From Streptomyces sp. NBC_01296 (GTDB taxonomy: Bacteria; Actinomycetota; Actinomycetes; Streptomycetales; Streptomycetaceae), in the NCBI RefSeq assembly GCF_035984415.1, contig NZ_CP130720.1, forward strand, positions 3,720,001 to 3,784,000: a DNA stretch of 64,000 bases. The letters run 5' to 3'. Below, piece by piece: positions 43,966 to 52,604 of this stretch. The notes below the pieces were generated by a model. That model saw nothing but the letters and a program-made list of their open reading frames with translations. It searched no databases and was not told the origin of the DNA. Position 1 is the first letter of the stretch, and each line of letters opens with the position of its first letter. A program made the position numbers and the translations under genes.

Positions 43966-44621
43966 GGGGTGACCACCTTGTAGTTCTTCGGCACCTGCGC
44001 GTCGGGGCGGCGCAGGTACAGCGGCGTCGCAGGCAGGAACTCGGCTCCGGCCGCGAGACGTTCCACCGCCAGGGCGGCGAGGGCGGCGGCGCTCTGGTGC
44101 TCGGGGGCCCGCGCGTCGGTGAAGACGTCCGGGTACAGCTGCGCGCCCTGGCCCACCGCGGGCAGGCCGGCGACCTGCTCGGCGATGTCGGCCGGGCGGT
44201 CCACCGCGGGCTCGCCGACGCGCGTGCGCGGGTCCTCGTACCGGGCCCAGTAGACCTCCTTGCGCCGCGCGTCGGTGGCCACGGTGAAGGGGCCCTCGAT
44301 CCCGGCGGCGCCCGCGGCGTACGCGAGGCCGTCGAGGGTGCACAGGCCGTGCACGGGGATGCCGAGCACGGTGGCGAAGGTGGAGGCGGTGACGAGGCCG
44401 ACGCGCAGCCCGGTGTAGGGGCCGGGTCCGACGCCGACGACGATGCCCGTGAGGGCGTCGAGCTTCAGCCCGGCCTCGGCGAGGACCTTGTCGACGGAGG
44501 GCAGCAGGAGCTCCCCGTGGCGGCGGGCGTCGACCTGGTTCGACTCGGCGAGGACGGACTCGCCGTCGTGCAGGGCGACGGTGACGGCGGGCGTGGCGGT
44601 ATCTACAGCGAGCAAGAGCAC
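43959..44621 (-). CDS. tsaB: t6A biosynthesis protein TsaB
   Basis: Protein of 220 aa, an actin-like fold protein that forms the TsaBDE complex for tRNA A37 threonylcarbamoylation. It has LLLAVDTATPAVTVAL at the N-terminus and GVGPGPYTGLRVGLVTA, typical of TsaB. GTG start at 44621. It is the first gene of tsaB-rimI-tsaD, and its stop overlaps the rimI start within the 9-base repeat. The tsaE gene is about 1.2 kb upstream on the same strand. Confidence 0.93.
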   Translation of the reverse strand: MLLLAVDTATPAVTVALHDGESVLAESNQVDARRHGELLLPSVDKVLAEAGLKLDALTGIVVGVGPGPYTGLRVGLVTASTFATVLGIPVHGLCTLDGLAYAAGAAGIEGPFTVATDARRKEVYWARYEDPRTRVGEPAVDRPADIAEQVAGLPAVGQGAQLYPDVFTDARAPEHQSAAALAALAVERLAAGAEFLPATPLYLRRPDAQVPKNYKVVTPQ

Positions 44622-44779
44622 GCGAACAGCCTACGACTCCGGGGCCCCGGGCCCTCGCGGCCGGTCGCCGGGCACCCCGGCTGCTACCTTCGACCCAGGT
44701 ATCGGCCGAGGTCCGAGCCGGGACACGGTATGCCCGGCCGGCGCTGCGGCAAGGGGAAGCACGGGAGAGGTGGAGCAAG

Positions 44780-45337
44780 GTGGCACGCAGCAGCTCGGGA
44801 ATCGTGGCCGGGCTCACCGTGGTGGCGCTCGCCGCCGTCGGCTTCCTCGGTTACCAGGCCTCTGCGACCGCGCCCGCGCACCCCCCGCACGCGGCCCCGC
44901 CGGTCACGGCGCCCTCCCCCGTCCCCTCCGCGCACCCGGCCGAAGCGGCGAAGCCGGTGGCCGTGCCGGCCGAATCGGGTACGGGCTCGCGCGTCGTGTA
45001 TTCGATGGCCCTGAAGCGGGTGTGGCTGGTCGGCGAGAGCGGGCAGGAGCCGAAGTCGTTCCCGGTCAAGCCGAGCACGGCGCACCCGAAGCCGGGCACG
45101 TACCTGGTGAACTCGCGCTCGGGCGCGGTCACCGGCTCGGACGGGGTGCCGATCGAGCACGTCGTCCGGTTCGCCACGGCGGACGGCGTCGTGGTCGGGT
45201 TCAGCTCCCGGGTGGACGGCCAGATGCCGGAGCCCGACCCGAACAAGAAGACCGGCGGGATCCGCATGACGCGGGCCGACGGCGATGCGATGTGGGCCTT
45301 CGCGACGATCAGCTCGAAGGTCGTCGTCGTCCCCTGA
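44780..45337 (+). CDS. Exported protein resembling L,D-transpeptidase but lacking the catalytic motif
   Basis: Protein of 185 aa. A signal or anchor helix (GLTVVALAAVGFLGYQ), a Pro/Ala linker, then a beta-rich domain from RVVYSMALKRVWLVGESG through VKPSTAHPKPGTYLV. The end, KKTGGIRMTRADGDAMWAF then SSKVVVVP, aligns with the end of YkuD domains, where the active form is HG...S-x-G-C-x-R; here no Cys is present. So it has lost transpeptidase chemistry, or never had it, and may bind the wall. GTG start at 44780 with AGAGGTGGAG upstream. Monocistronic on the plus strand inside a minus-strand block. Confidence 0.75.
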   Translation: MARSSSGIVAGLTVVALAAVGFLGYQASATAPAHPPHAAPPVTAPSPVPSAHPAEAAKPVAVPAESGTGSRVVYSMALKRVWLVGESGQEPKSFPVKPSTAHPKPGTYLVNSRSGAVTGSDGVPIEHVVRFATADGVVVGFSSRVDGQMPEPDPNKKTGGIRMTRADGDAMWAFATISSKVVVVP

Positions 45338-45423
45338 CGCCCTGCCCCCCTGACCGGGCAGCCCGCCACGGATTCACCCGAACGGGCTACCGGACGTGCG
45401 GGCCACCGCGCAACGCGGACCTC

Positions 45424-45627
45424 TCAGGCCGCCTCGGACTCCGGGGCGGCCTGTTCGCGTACGTCGGGCCTGGCGCCCACCTCGGCCCCGGTGCCTTCGG
45501 GCGCGTCCGGGGCGTGCTCCCGCACAGGTGGCGTCGAGACCGCCGTGGCGGCCGCGCCCGCGGCGAGCAGCGCCCCCATCGACACGACGGACGGGCGGGG
45601 GTCGCGCTGCACTCCTGCTGCGGACAT
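45424..45627 (-). CDS. Small hypothetical protein behind an iron box
   Basis: Protein of 67 aa, MSAAGVQRDPRPSV followed by one hydrophobic stretch (MGALLAAGAAATAV) and an acidic Pro/Glu/Ala tail. The hydrophobic part is too weak to call signal or membrane helix with certainty. The ATG at 45627 has an excellent SD (GGAGG, five bases upstream), which supports a real gene. An iron-box-like sequence at 45658-45673 suggests expression under iron limitation. Function unknown; I recognise no homologue. Confidence 0.55.
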   Translation of the reverse strand: MSAAGVQRDPRPSVVSMGALLAAGAAATAVSTPPVREHAPDAPEGTGAEVGARPDVREQAAPESEAA

Positions 45628-45657
45628 GGCTGCCTCCTGGCCCGGGCCGGCCCGTAC

Positions 45658-45673
45658 TTAGGTAGGCCTAACC
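45658..45673. promoter_or_regulatory. Candidate DmdR/IdeR iron box
   Basis: TTAGGTAGGCCTAACC matches the IdeR/DmdR consensus TWAGGTWAGNCTWACC at 15 of 16 positions. On the minus strand TAGGCC (45668-45663) could be a -10 with GTGACA 17 bases upstream, so a bound repressor would cover the -10. It lies about 30 bases from the start of the 67-aa gene. Confidence 0.55.
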
Positions 45674-45790
45674 AGCCCTCTGTACCATGTCACCACGCGC
45701 GACTCCATCGGCGCAATATCTTGCCGACGAGTTGTCGGTACGTTTTCCCGCGCCGCCCCTCGGCCGCCCCTCGCCCGTCGCCCCTCGCCC

Positions 45791-46375
45791 CTAGCGCACC
45801 GGGGCCAGCGCCGCCAATGCGCCCGGCCCGGACCAGCGCGAGCCGATCCCGCGCACCGAGACCTCCCGGACGTCGTCCAGGACCTCCTCGTGGCCGACCG
45901 CCCGGGCGATCACCACGTGCAGCCGGTCGTCGGAGAGCTCCTCGACCTTGCCGTCGCCCCACTCCACGACGACCACGGACTCGGGCAGCGAGACGTCGAG
46001 GTCCAGGTCCTCCATCTCGTCCAGGCCGCCGCCGAGCCGGTACGCGTCCACGTGCACCAGCGCCGGCCCGCCGCGCAGCGAGGGGTGCACCCGGGCGATC
46101 ACGAAGGTCGGCGAGGTCACGGCGCCCCGTACGCCCAGCCCCTCGCCCAGGCCCCGGGTCAGCGTGGTCTTGCCCGCGCCGAGCTCCCCGGTCAGCAGGA
46201 CGAGGTCGCCGGGGCGGAGCAGGCCGGCGAGAGTGCGGCCCAGCTCCTGCATGGCCTCGGGCGAGTCGACGGTGAGGCGCGCCTCGGCGCCGGCCGCCTC
46301 AGCTGCCTGCTGCGGTGCCTGACGCTGCGGTGTCTGACTGCGCGGCGCTCGCGCTTCCAGCGGTACTTCTTCCAT
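45791..46375 (-). CDS. tsaE: t6A biosynthesis ATPase TsaE
   Basis: Protein of 194 aa with Walker A GELGAGKTTLTRGLGEGL, TSPTFVIARVHP and HVDAYRLGGGLDEMEDLDLD, typical of TsaE, the P-loop ATPase of the TsaBDE complex. An N-terminal Gln/Ala-rich stretch of about 30 residues precedes the domain. The ATG at 46375 lies inside the 3' end of the hydrolase gene (77-base overlap); that start has only a weak SD, so coupling is likely. The C-terminus after VEEL is longer than in E. coli. Confidence 0.9.
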   Translation of the reverse strand: MEEVPLEARAPRSQTPQRQAPQQAAEAAGAEARLTVDSPEAMQELGRTLAGLLRPGDLVLLTGELGAGKTTLTRGLGEGLGVRGAVTSPTFVIARVHPSLRGGPALVHVDAYRLGGGLDEMEDLDLDVSLPESVVVVEWGDGKVEELSDDRLHVVIARAVGHEEVLDDVREVSVRGIGSRWSGPGALAALAPVR

Positions 46376-47510
46376 GCCCGCCAACGTTAGTCGCTGCGGG
46401 CACCGCACCGGTGCGCGCCAGCAGGTCGGTGAGCAGCCCGGTCACCGTCTCGGGGTACTCCAGCATCATCAGGTGCCCGGCGGACTCCAGGACGACGAGC
46501 TCCGCGGCCGGCAGGGCGTCCTTGATGGCCTGGCTGTGCGCGGCCGGGGTGACCATGTCGCGGTCGCCGGCGATGACGGTGACGGGGATGTCGGCGAACC
46601 GCTGGAGGGCGGCGCTCTTGTCGTGGATCTGGAAGGCCGGGTAGAACTCGGCGACCACGTCGATCGGGGTGGCCTCGATGAGCCGCTCGGCGAAGCGCGC
46701 GACACCGGGGTCCACCTCGCGGGGGGCGCCGAACGAGTACATCTTGATCATGCCCGCGAAGAGGTCGGCGGTGGCCCGGCGGCCCTTCTCGACCAGCTCC
46801 ACCTGCGAGCCGAGCGCCTTGAGCACGGGCGGCAGGATTCGGCGCACGGCGCCCATGCCGACCGAGGGCAGCCCGTACGTCACCTGGTCGAGGTGCCCAC
46901 TGGAGGTGCCGACGAGGGCCACGCCGATCACCCGGTCGCGGATGAGCTCGGGGAACTGCTCGGCCAGCGCCATGATCGTCATGCCGCCCATCGAGTGGCC
47001 CACCAGGATCAGCGGGCCCTCGGGCGCGGCGGCGTCGATGACGGCCTTCAGGTCGCGGCCGAGCTGGTCGATGGTCACGCGCTCGCCGTCGGCCTGGGAG
47101 AACCCGCGCGCGCTGCGGCCGTGGCTGCGCTGGTCCCAGTACACGGCGCGGACCATGCCGCGCAGGGCGGCGCGCTGGAAGTGCCAGGAGTCCTGGCCGA
47201 GGCAGTAGCCGTGGCAGAACACGACGGTCGGGGCGGCCGGTTCCTTGCGGCGCAGCCGGGGCCGCTTCTTCGGGGTCTCGGACGGCTCGTCGACCTCGTA
47301 GTAGATCTCGGTGCCGTCCTCGGCGTAGCAGGCTCCGGCGGTGCCGCGCAGGGAGCCGTAGTCCCCGGTGGCGTCGAGCGCGAGGCGCGCCTTGCGGCGC
47401 ATGCCGCGCCCGACCGTGATCCGTTCGACGGCGACGCCGGCCGCCGCGCCTGCGGCTATCACGCCGATCGCAGCGCCGGCCCAGCCGGCTTTGCGCCAGT
47501 TCTCGCTCAC
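46299..47510 (-). CDS. Alpha/beta hydrolase with N-terminal hydrophobic segment
   Basis: Protein of 403 aa. A hydrophobic N-terminus (AGWAGAAIGVIAAGAAAGVAV) may anchor it; the hydrolase fold has VVFCHGYCLGQDSW (oxyanion), the nucleophile Ser in VGHSMGGMT, an acid in GDRDMVTP and the His in SAGHLMML. The last 30 residues are Ala/Ser/Thr-rich. The substrate is unknown; lipase- or esterase-like. GTG start at 47510. It lies between alr and tsaE, an order I recall from other streptomycetes. Confidence 0.88.
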   Translation of the reverse strand: MSENWRKAGWAGAAIGVIAAGAAAGVAVERITVGRGMRRKARLALDATGDYGSLRGTAGACYAEDGTEIYYEVDEPSETPKKRPRLRRKEPAAPTVVFCHGYCLGQDSWHFQRAALRGMVRAVYWDQRSHGRSARGFSQADGERVTIDQLGRDLKAVIDAAAPEGPLILVGHSMGGMTIMALAEQFPELIRDRVIGVALVGTSSGHLDQVTYGLPSVGMGAVRRILPPVLKALGSQVELVEKGRRATADLFAGMIKMYSFGAPREVDPGVARFAERLIEATPIDVVAEFYPAFQIHDKSAALQRFADIPVTVIAGDRDMVTPAAHSQAIKDALPAAELVVLESAGHLMMLEYPETVTGLLTDLLARTGAVPAATNVGGHGRSTAGSASAAQSDTAASGTAAGS

Positions 47511-47544
47511 GCCGTCCTCACGCTCACGTCGTCCTCACTCAGCC

Positions 47545-48681
47545 TCAGCCGCCCAGGTAGACCCGAGGAACACGCACCCCGATACGGGTGACGATCTCAT
47601 AGGCGATGGTGTCTGCCGCTCGGGCCCAGTCCTCGGCGGTGGGCTCGCCGTGCTCGCCGCTGCCGAAGATGACGGCCTCGTCCCCGGCCCGTACCAGGTC
47701 ACTGCCCAGGTCGACGACGAACTGGTCCATGGCGACGCGTCCGGCGACGCGGCGGATCTTCCCGCCGACGGAGACCGGCCCGCGGCCGGAGGCGTGACGC
47801 GGGATGCCGTCGGCGTATCCGGCGGGGATGAGGGCGAGGTTCGTCTCGGCCTCGGTGACGTAGTGGTGCCCGTAGCTGACCCCGTGGCCCGGGGGCACGG
47901 CCTTGACCAGTGCCACGGAGGCCTTGAGGGTCATGGCGGGCCGCAGGCCCAGCTCCTGGGAGGTGCCGAGCTCGGGGGCCGGGGACACGCCGTAGACGGC
48001 GAGGCCGCAGCGCACGAGGTCGTAGTGGCTCTCGGGCAGCGTCAGCGTCGCGGGCGAGTTCGCGATGTGCCGGACCTCGGGCTCCACGCCCTCCTTCTCG
48101 GCGTACGCCAGCATCTCGCGGAAGGACGCAAGCTGGAGCGGGATGGAGGGGTGGCCCGGCTCGTCGGCGCAGGCGAAGTGGGACCAGAGGCCGGTGATCT
48201 TGACGGTGCCCTCGGCCTGGGCGGCGACGGCCGCGCCGACGAGCTCCGCCCAGTCGGCGGGCTGGCAGCCGCCCCGGCCGAGGCCGGTGTCGGCCTTGAG
48301 CTGGACCCTGGCCCGGCGGCCGGCGGCGTGCGCGGCCTTGCGCACCTCGTCGAGGGCCCACATCCCGCTGACGGAGATGTCCAGGTCGGCCTCGACGGCC
48401 GCCTGCCAGGGCCCGCCGGGGGTCCACAGCCAGCACATGACCGGCCCGCCGATCCCGGCGGCGCGCAGCGCGAGCGCCTCCTCGGGGGTGGCGGTTCCGA
48501 GCCAGGTGGCACCGGCCTCCTGGGCCGCGCGGGCGCAGCGGATCGCGCCGTGGCCGTAGGCGTCCGCCTTGACGACGGCCATCAACTCGGCCCCTGGTGC
48601 CCGCTCGCGCAGTGCGCGCACGTTCGCCCGTACGGCGTCAAGATCGATCTCGGCGTACACGCGCGTCGGTGTCTCGTTCAT
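47545..48681 (-). CDS. alr: Alanine racemase
   Basis: Protein of 378 aa, PLP enzyme making D-alanine for peptidoglycan. It has the PLP Lys38 in VVKADAYGHG, the catalytic Tyr in GVSYGHHY, and MDQFVVDLG near the end. ATG start at 48681. It is 34 bases upstream of the hydrolase and 153 bases from the nnr gene above it, in a block of wall-precursor and housekeeping genes on the minus strand. Confidence 0.95.
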   Translation of the reverse strand: MNETPTRVYAEIDLDAVRANVRALRERAPGAELMAVVKADAYGHGAIRCARAAQEAGATWLGTATPEEALALRAAGIGGPVMCWLWTPGGPWQAAVEADLDISVSGMWALDEVRKAAHAAGRRARVQLKADTGLGRGGCQPADWAELVGAAVAAQAEGTVKITGLWSHFACADEPGHPSIPLQLASFREMLAYAEKEGVEPEVRHIANSPATLTLPESHYDLVRCGLAVYGVSPAPELGTSQELGLRPAMTLKASVALVKAVPPGHGVSYGHHYVTEAETNLALIPAGYADGIPRHASGRGPVSVGGKIRRVAGRVAMDQFVVDLGSDLVRAGDEAVIFGSGEHGEPTAEDWARAADTIAYEIVTRIGVRVPRVYLGG

Positions 48682-48834
48682 CGCCCCCAGTCTCTCAGAG
48701 CCCGGCCATGGCTTGCTCGACCGCCGTCCCCCTCACGCACACCGGGATGTTCCACCCCCGTTGGGACCACTCAGGGGACGCGGGGGTCCGTATGCCGACG
48801 ACGGGAGCGGGGCCGTCCGGGTGGGGCCGCGGCG

Positions 48835-50229
48835 TCACGGGGCCTGGACACCGCGCCAGGCCTCCGGGAGGGATTCCGCGATCTGCTGGGCGAGGAGCGG
48901 GGCTCCGGAGGCGGCCCGGCGCCCCGCCAGACCGTGGAGGTACGCCGCGACCGAAGCGGCGTCGACCGCCGGCAGGCCCGAGGCCAGCAGGGAGCCGGCC
49001 AGGCCCGACAGGACGTCACCGCTGCCGGCCGTCGCCAGCCACGCGGTTCCCGTCGGGTTGACCCGGACCGGGCCGCCGCCCCGGGACACCAGGGTCGTCG
49101 AGCCCTTCAGCAGGGCCGTCGCCCCGTACCGCGCCGCCAGCGACCGTACGGACGACAGCCGGGCCGACTCCACCGCCTCCCGGGACATCCCCAGCAGCGC
49201 CGCCGCCTCCCCCGCGTGCGGGGTCAGCAGCGTCTCGGCCGGGCGGGCCCGCAGCACCTCCGGGTCCAGCCCGCGCAGCCCGTCCGCGTCCACCAGCACC
49301 GGGACCGGGTCGGCCAGGACCTCCGCGACCTCCGCCGCCCGGCCCGCCCCCAGCCCCGGCCCGACCACCCACGCCTGCACCCGGCCCCGCCCGATCAGCG
49401 TCTCGGGGTACCGCGCCAGCACCGCGTCCGCCGCCGGCCCGACGTACCGCACGGCGCCCGCGCCGCCGCGCAGCGCCCCGGCGACGGCGAGCACCGCCGC
49501 GCCCGGGTACTGGGCCGACCCGGCGACGATGCCGACCACGCCCCGGCGGTACTTGTCGCTCGACGCCGTCGGAGCCGGCAGCAGCGCCGCCACATCGGCG
49601 TGCTGCAACGCCTCGGCGTCCGGCTCCGGCAGCGACAGCCCGATGTCCACCAGGCGCAGCGCGCCCGTGCGCGAAGCCCCCGGGTCGATGAGCAGCCCCG
49701 GCTTGTACGCCCCGAAGGTCACCGTGACATCGGCCCGGACGGCCGGGCCGGCCACCTCCCCGGTGTCCGCGTCGACCCCGCTCGGCAGGTCCACCGCGAC
49801 CACGACCACGCCGGCCGGGATCTGCTCCACCAGCTCCGCCGCGGCCGGCCGCAGCCCGCCGCGCCCGCCGATGCCGACGAGCCCGTCCAGTACGAGGTCC
49901 GCCTGGCCGGGGACGTCCGGCGCGACCCGGCCCCCGGCGGCCAGCAGCGCCCGCAGCCCGCCCGCGTGAAGCCGCTCCGGATCCATCGGCACCGCCGTCA
50001 CCCCGGCGCCGCGCCGGGCCAGCCGGGCGCCCGCGTACAGGGCGTCGCCGCCGTTGTCCCCCGGCCCGACGAGCAGGACGACGCGCGCCCCGTACACCCG
50101 GCGCAGCAGGCCCGCGCACACGGCGGCCAGTCCGGCCGCAGCCCGCTGCATCAGGGCGCCCTGCGGCAGCCGGGCCATCAACTCCCGCTCGGCGGCCCGT
50201 ACGGTCTCCACGCTGTAAGCAGTACGCAT
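48835..50229 (-). CDS. nnr: Bifunctional NAD(P)H-hydrate repair enzyme
   Basis: Protein of 464 aa with two domains: an N-terminal epimerase (NnrE, residues about 1-210, with LVGPGDNGGDALYAGARL and DLPSGVDADTGEV) and a C-terminal ADP-dependent dehydratase (NnrD, with KYRRGVVGIVAGSAQYPGAA, LTPHAGEAAALLG and ATAGSGDVLSGLAGSLLA). Together they convert damaged NAD(P)HX back to NAD(P)H. ATG start at 50229. It lies 33 bases downstream of acpS on the same strand, so the two may be co-transcribed. Confidence 0.93.
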   Translation of the reverse strand: MRTAYSVETVRAAERELMARLPQGALMQRAAAGLAAVCAGLLRRVYGARVVLLVGPGDNGGDALYAGARLARRGAGVTAVPMDPERLHAGGLRALLAAGGRVAPDVPGQADLVLDGLVGIGGRGGLRPAAAELVEQIPAGVVVVAVDLPSGVDADTGEVAGPAVRADVTVTFGAYKPGLLIDPGASRTGALRLVDIGLSLPEPDAEALQHADVAALLPAPTASSDKYRRGVVGIVAGSAQYPGAAVLAVAGALRGGAGAVRYVGPAADAVLARYPETLIGRGRVQAWVVGPGLGAGRAAEVAEVLADPVPVLVDADGLRGLDPEVLRARPAETLLTPHAGEAAALLGMSREAVESARLSSVRSLAARYGATALLKGSTTLVSRGGGPVRVNPTGTAWLATAGSGDVLSGLAGSLLASGLPAVDAASVAAYLHGLAGRRAASGAPLLAQQIAESLPEAWRGVQAP

Positions 50230-50262
50230 GGCACCAGCGTGCCCGAACCCCGGGGAGCCGGC

Positions 50263-50631
50263 CTATCCTTCGGCGATCACCACGGCGGAGGCCACACCCG
50301 CGTCGTGGCTCAGGGAGATGTGCCAGGACTTCACGCCCAGCGCCAGCGCCCTGGCCTCGACCGTTCCCGACACCCGCAGCCGCGGCTGCCCGGTCTCCTC
50401 CACGTACACCTCGGCGTCGGTCCACAGCATCCCGCCGGGCGCGCCGAGCGCCTTGGCGAGGGCCTCCTTGGCCGCGAACCGGGCGGCGAGCGAGGCGATC
50501 CCGCGCCGCTCGCCGCTCGGGAGCGTCAACTCGGAGTCGACGAACAGCCGCCCGGCCATGTTCGGGGTGCGCTGCAGCGCCTCACCGAACCGCTCGATCT
50601 CGGCAACGTCGATCCCCACACCGATAATCAC
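50263..50631 (-). CDS. acpS: Holo-[acyl-carrier-protein] synthase
   Basis: Protein of 122 aa transferring phosphopantetheine from CoA to acyl carrier protein. It has the metal-binding Asp8 in GIDVAEIERF and the RFAAKEALAKAL motif. GTG start at 50631, 18 bases after glmS. In streptomycetes AcpS serves both fatty-acid and some polyketide carriers. The assignment is secure. Confidence 0.95.
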   Translation of the reverse strand: MIIGVGIDVAEIERFGEALQRTPNMAGRLFVDSELTLPSGERRGIASLAARFAAKEALAKALGAPGGMLWTDAEVYVEETGQPRLRVSGTVEARALALGVKSWHISLSHDAGVASAVVIAEG

Positions 50632-50649
50632 AACGCCAACTCGCTTCGC

Positions 50650-52497
50650 TCACTCCACGGTCACCGACTTCGCGAGATTACGCGGCTGGTCCACCTCGTT
50701 CCCCCGCGCCGTCGCGAGCTCGCACGCGAAGACCTGCAGCGGCACCGTCGCCACCAGGGGCTGCAGCAGCGTCGGCGTCGCCGGGATCCGGATCAGGTGG
50801 TCGGCGTACGGGACGACCGCCTCGTCGCCCTCCTCCGCGATCACGATGGTCCGCGCCCCGCGCGCCCGGATCTCCTGGATGTTCGACACGATCTTGTCGT
50901 GCAGCACGGAACGCCCGCGCGGCGACGGCACGACGACCACCACCGGCAGGTCCTTCTCGATCAGCGCGATCGGCCCGTGCTTGAGCTCGCCGGCCGCGAA
51001 GCCCTCGGCGTGCATGTACGCCAGCTCCTTGAGCTTGAGCGCACCCTCCAGGGCCACCGGGTACCCGACGTGGCGCCCGAGGAACAGCACCGTGTTCTTG
51101 TCCGCCAGCGAGCGCGCCAGCTCCCGGACCGGCTCCATGGTCTCCAGTACGGTGTCCACGGCCGCGGCGATGTCGGACAACTCGCGGACCACCGCCTCGA
51201 TCTCGTCGCCCCACTTCGTACCCCGGACCTGCCCGAGGTACAGCGCGACCAGATAGCAGGCCACCAGCTGCGTCAGGAACGCCTTGGTCGAGGCGACGGC
51301 CACCTCGGGACCGGCGTGCGTGTACAGCACCGCATCCGATTCGCGCGGGATCGTCGACCCGTTCGTATTGCAGATGGCCAGCACCTTGGCCCCCTGCTCG
51401 CGCGCGTGCCGCAGCGCCATCAGGGTGTCCATGGTCTCGCCGCTCTGCGAGATCGCGACCACCAGCGTCCGCTGGTCCAGGATCGGGTCGCGGTAGCGGA
51501 ACTCGCTCGCCAGCTCCGTCTCGCACGGGATGCGGGTCCAGTGCTCGATGGCCAGCTTCGCGATCATGCCCGCGTGGTACGCCGTACCGCACGCCACGAT
51601 CACGACCTTGTCGACCTCCCTGAGCACCGAGACGGGGATGCGCACCTCGTCCAGGGTCAGCGAGCCGCTCGCGTCGATCCTGCCCAGAAGGGTGTCGGCG
51701 ACAGCCTTCGGCTGCTCGGCGATCTCCTTGAGCATGAAGTAGTCATACCCCCCCTTCTCGGCCGCCGAGGCGTCCCAGTCGACGTGGTACGCCCGCACGG
51801 ACGCGGGTGCACCGGCGAAGTCGGTCACCGTGACCCCGTCGCGGCGGAGCTCGACGACCTGGTCCTGCCCCAGCTCGATCGCGGACCGGGTGTGGGCGAT
51901 GAACGCGGCCACGTCCGAGGCGAGGAAGTTCTCACCTTCCCCAACGCCCACCACCAGGGGGGAGTTCCGGCGCGCCCCGACCACCACGTCCGGCGCGTCG
52001 GCGTGCACCGCGACCAGCGTGAACGCGCCCTCCAGCCGCCGGCACACCTGCCGCATGGCCTCCGCGAGATCCCCGCAGGCACCGAACCGCTCCGCCAGCA
52101 GGTGCGCGACGACCTCGGTGTCCGTCTCGGACTCCAGCCGGTGCCCGCGCTCGGCCAGTTCGGCGCGCAGCGCGGCGAAGTTCTCGATGATGCCGTTGTG
52201 CACGACGGCCACCCGGCCCGCGTTGTCCAGGTGCGGGTGGGCGTTGACGTCGGTGGGCCCGCCGTGGGTGGCCCAGCGGGTGTGCCCGAGTCCCGTGGAA
52301 CCGGCCGGCAGCGGGTGCCCGACCAGCTCCTTCTCCAGATTGACCAGCTTCCCGGCCTTCTTGGCGGCGACGAGCCCCCCGTCCGCGAGCACGGCGACGC
52401 CCGCCGAGTCGTAGCCGCGGTACTCGAGCCGCTTGAGTCCGGCGATGACCACATCGAGCGCCGACTGCGCTCCCACGTAACCCACAATTCCGCACAT
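50650..52497 (-). CDS. glmS: Glucosamine-6-phosphate synthase
   Basis: Protein of 615 aa making glucosamine 6-phosphate from fructose 6-phosphate and glutamine, the first step to UDP-GlcNAc. The N-terminal glutaminase begins MCGIVGYVG with nucleophile Cys2, followed by LGHTRWATHG and HNGIIENF; two SIS domains contain ACGTAYHAG, SQSGETMDTL and KHGPIALI; the end is NLAKSVTVE. ATG start at 52497. TACGCT seven bases before the ATG suggests a leaderless transcript. Upstream of acpS and nnr in a probable operon. Confidence 0.96.
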   Translation of the reverse strand: MCGIVGYVGAQSALDVVIAGLKRLEYRGYDSAGVAVLADGGLVAAKKAGKLVNLEKELVGHPLPAGSTGLGHTRWATHGGPTDVNAHPHLDNAGRVAVVHNGIIENFAALRAELAERGHRLESETDTEVVAHLLAERFGACGDLAEAMRQVCRRLEGAFTLVAVHADAPDVVVGARRNSPLVVGVGEGENFLASDVAAFIAHTRSAIELGQDQVVELRRDGVTVTDFAGAPASVRAYHVDWDASAAEKGGYDYFMLKEIAEQPKAVADTLLGRIDASGSLTLDEVRIPVSVLREVDKVVIVACGTAYHAGMIAKLAIEHWTRIPCETELASEFRYRDPILDQRTLVVAISQSGETMDTLMALRHAREQGAKVLAICNTNGSTIPRESDAVLYTHAGPEVAVASTKAFLTQLVACYLVALYLGQVRGTKWGDEIEAVVRELSDIAAAVDTVLETMEPVRELARSLADKNTVLFLGRHVGYPVALEGALKLKELAYMHAEGFAAGELKHGPIALIEKDLPVVVVVPSPRGRSVLHDKIVSNIQEIRARGARTIVIAEEGDEAVVPYADHLIRIPATPTLLQPLVATVPLQVFACELATARGNEVDQPRNLAKSVTVE

Positions 52498-52550
52498 ACG
52501 GCGCAGCGTACGCCGTAGTTGGCCGTCTGCCCGGTACCTGAACAAGACGA

Positions 52551-52584
52551 AACCCCGCCCCGGCGCATGCGCCGGGGCGGGGTT
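52551..52584. terminator. Terminator between lipoprotein and glmS
   Basis: A 34-base perfect palindrome (AACCCCGCCCCGGCGCA and its complement) between the lipoprotein stop and the glmS start. It should end the lipoprotein transcript before glmS. Confidence 0.85.
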
Positions 52585-52604
52585 GACGGTCGGTGCGGCC
52601 GGGG

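Noticed and set aside
47368..52518. Very long open frame on the plus strand opposite alr, nnr, acpS and glmS
   Set aside because: It is antisense to four clearly recognised genes, has Arg/Gly/Ala/Pro-biased composition without domains, and arises from high GC content.
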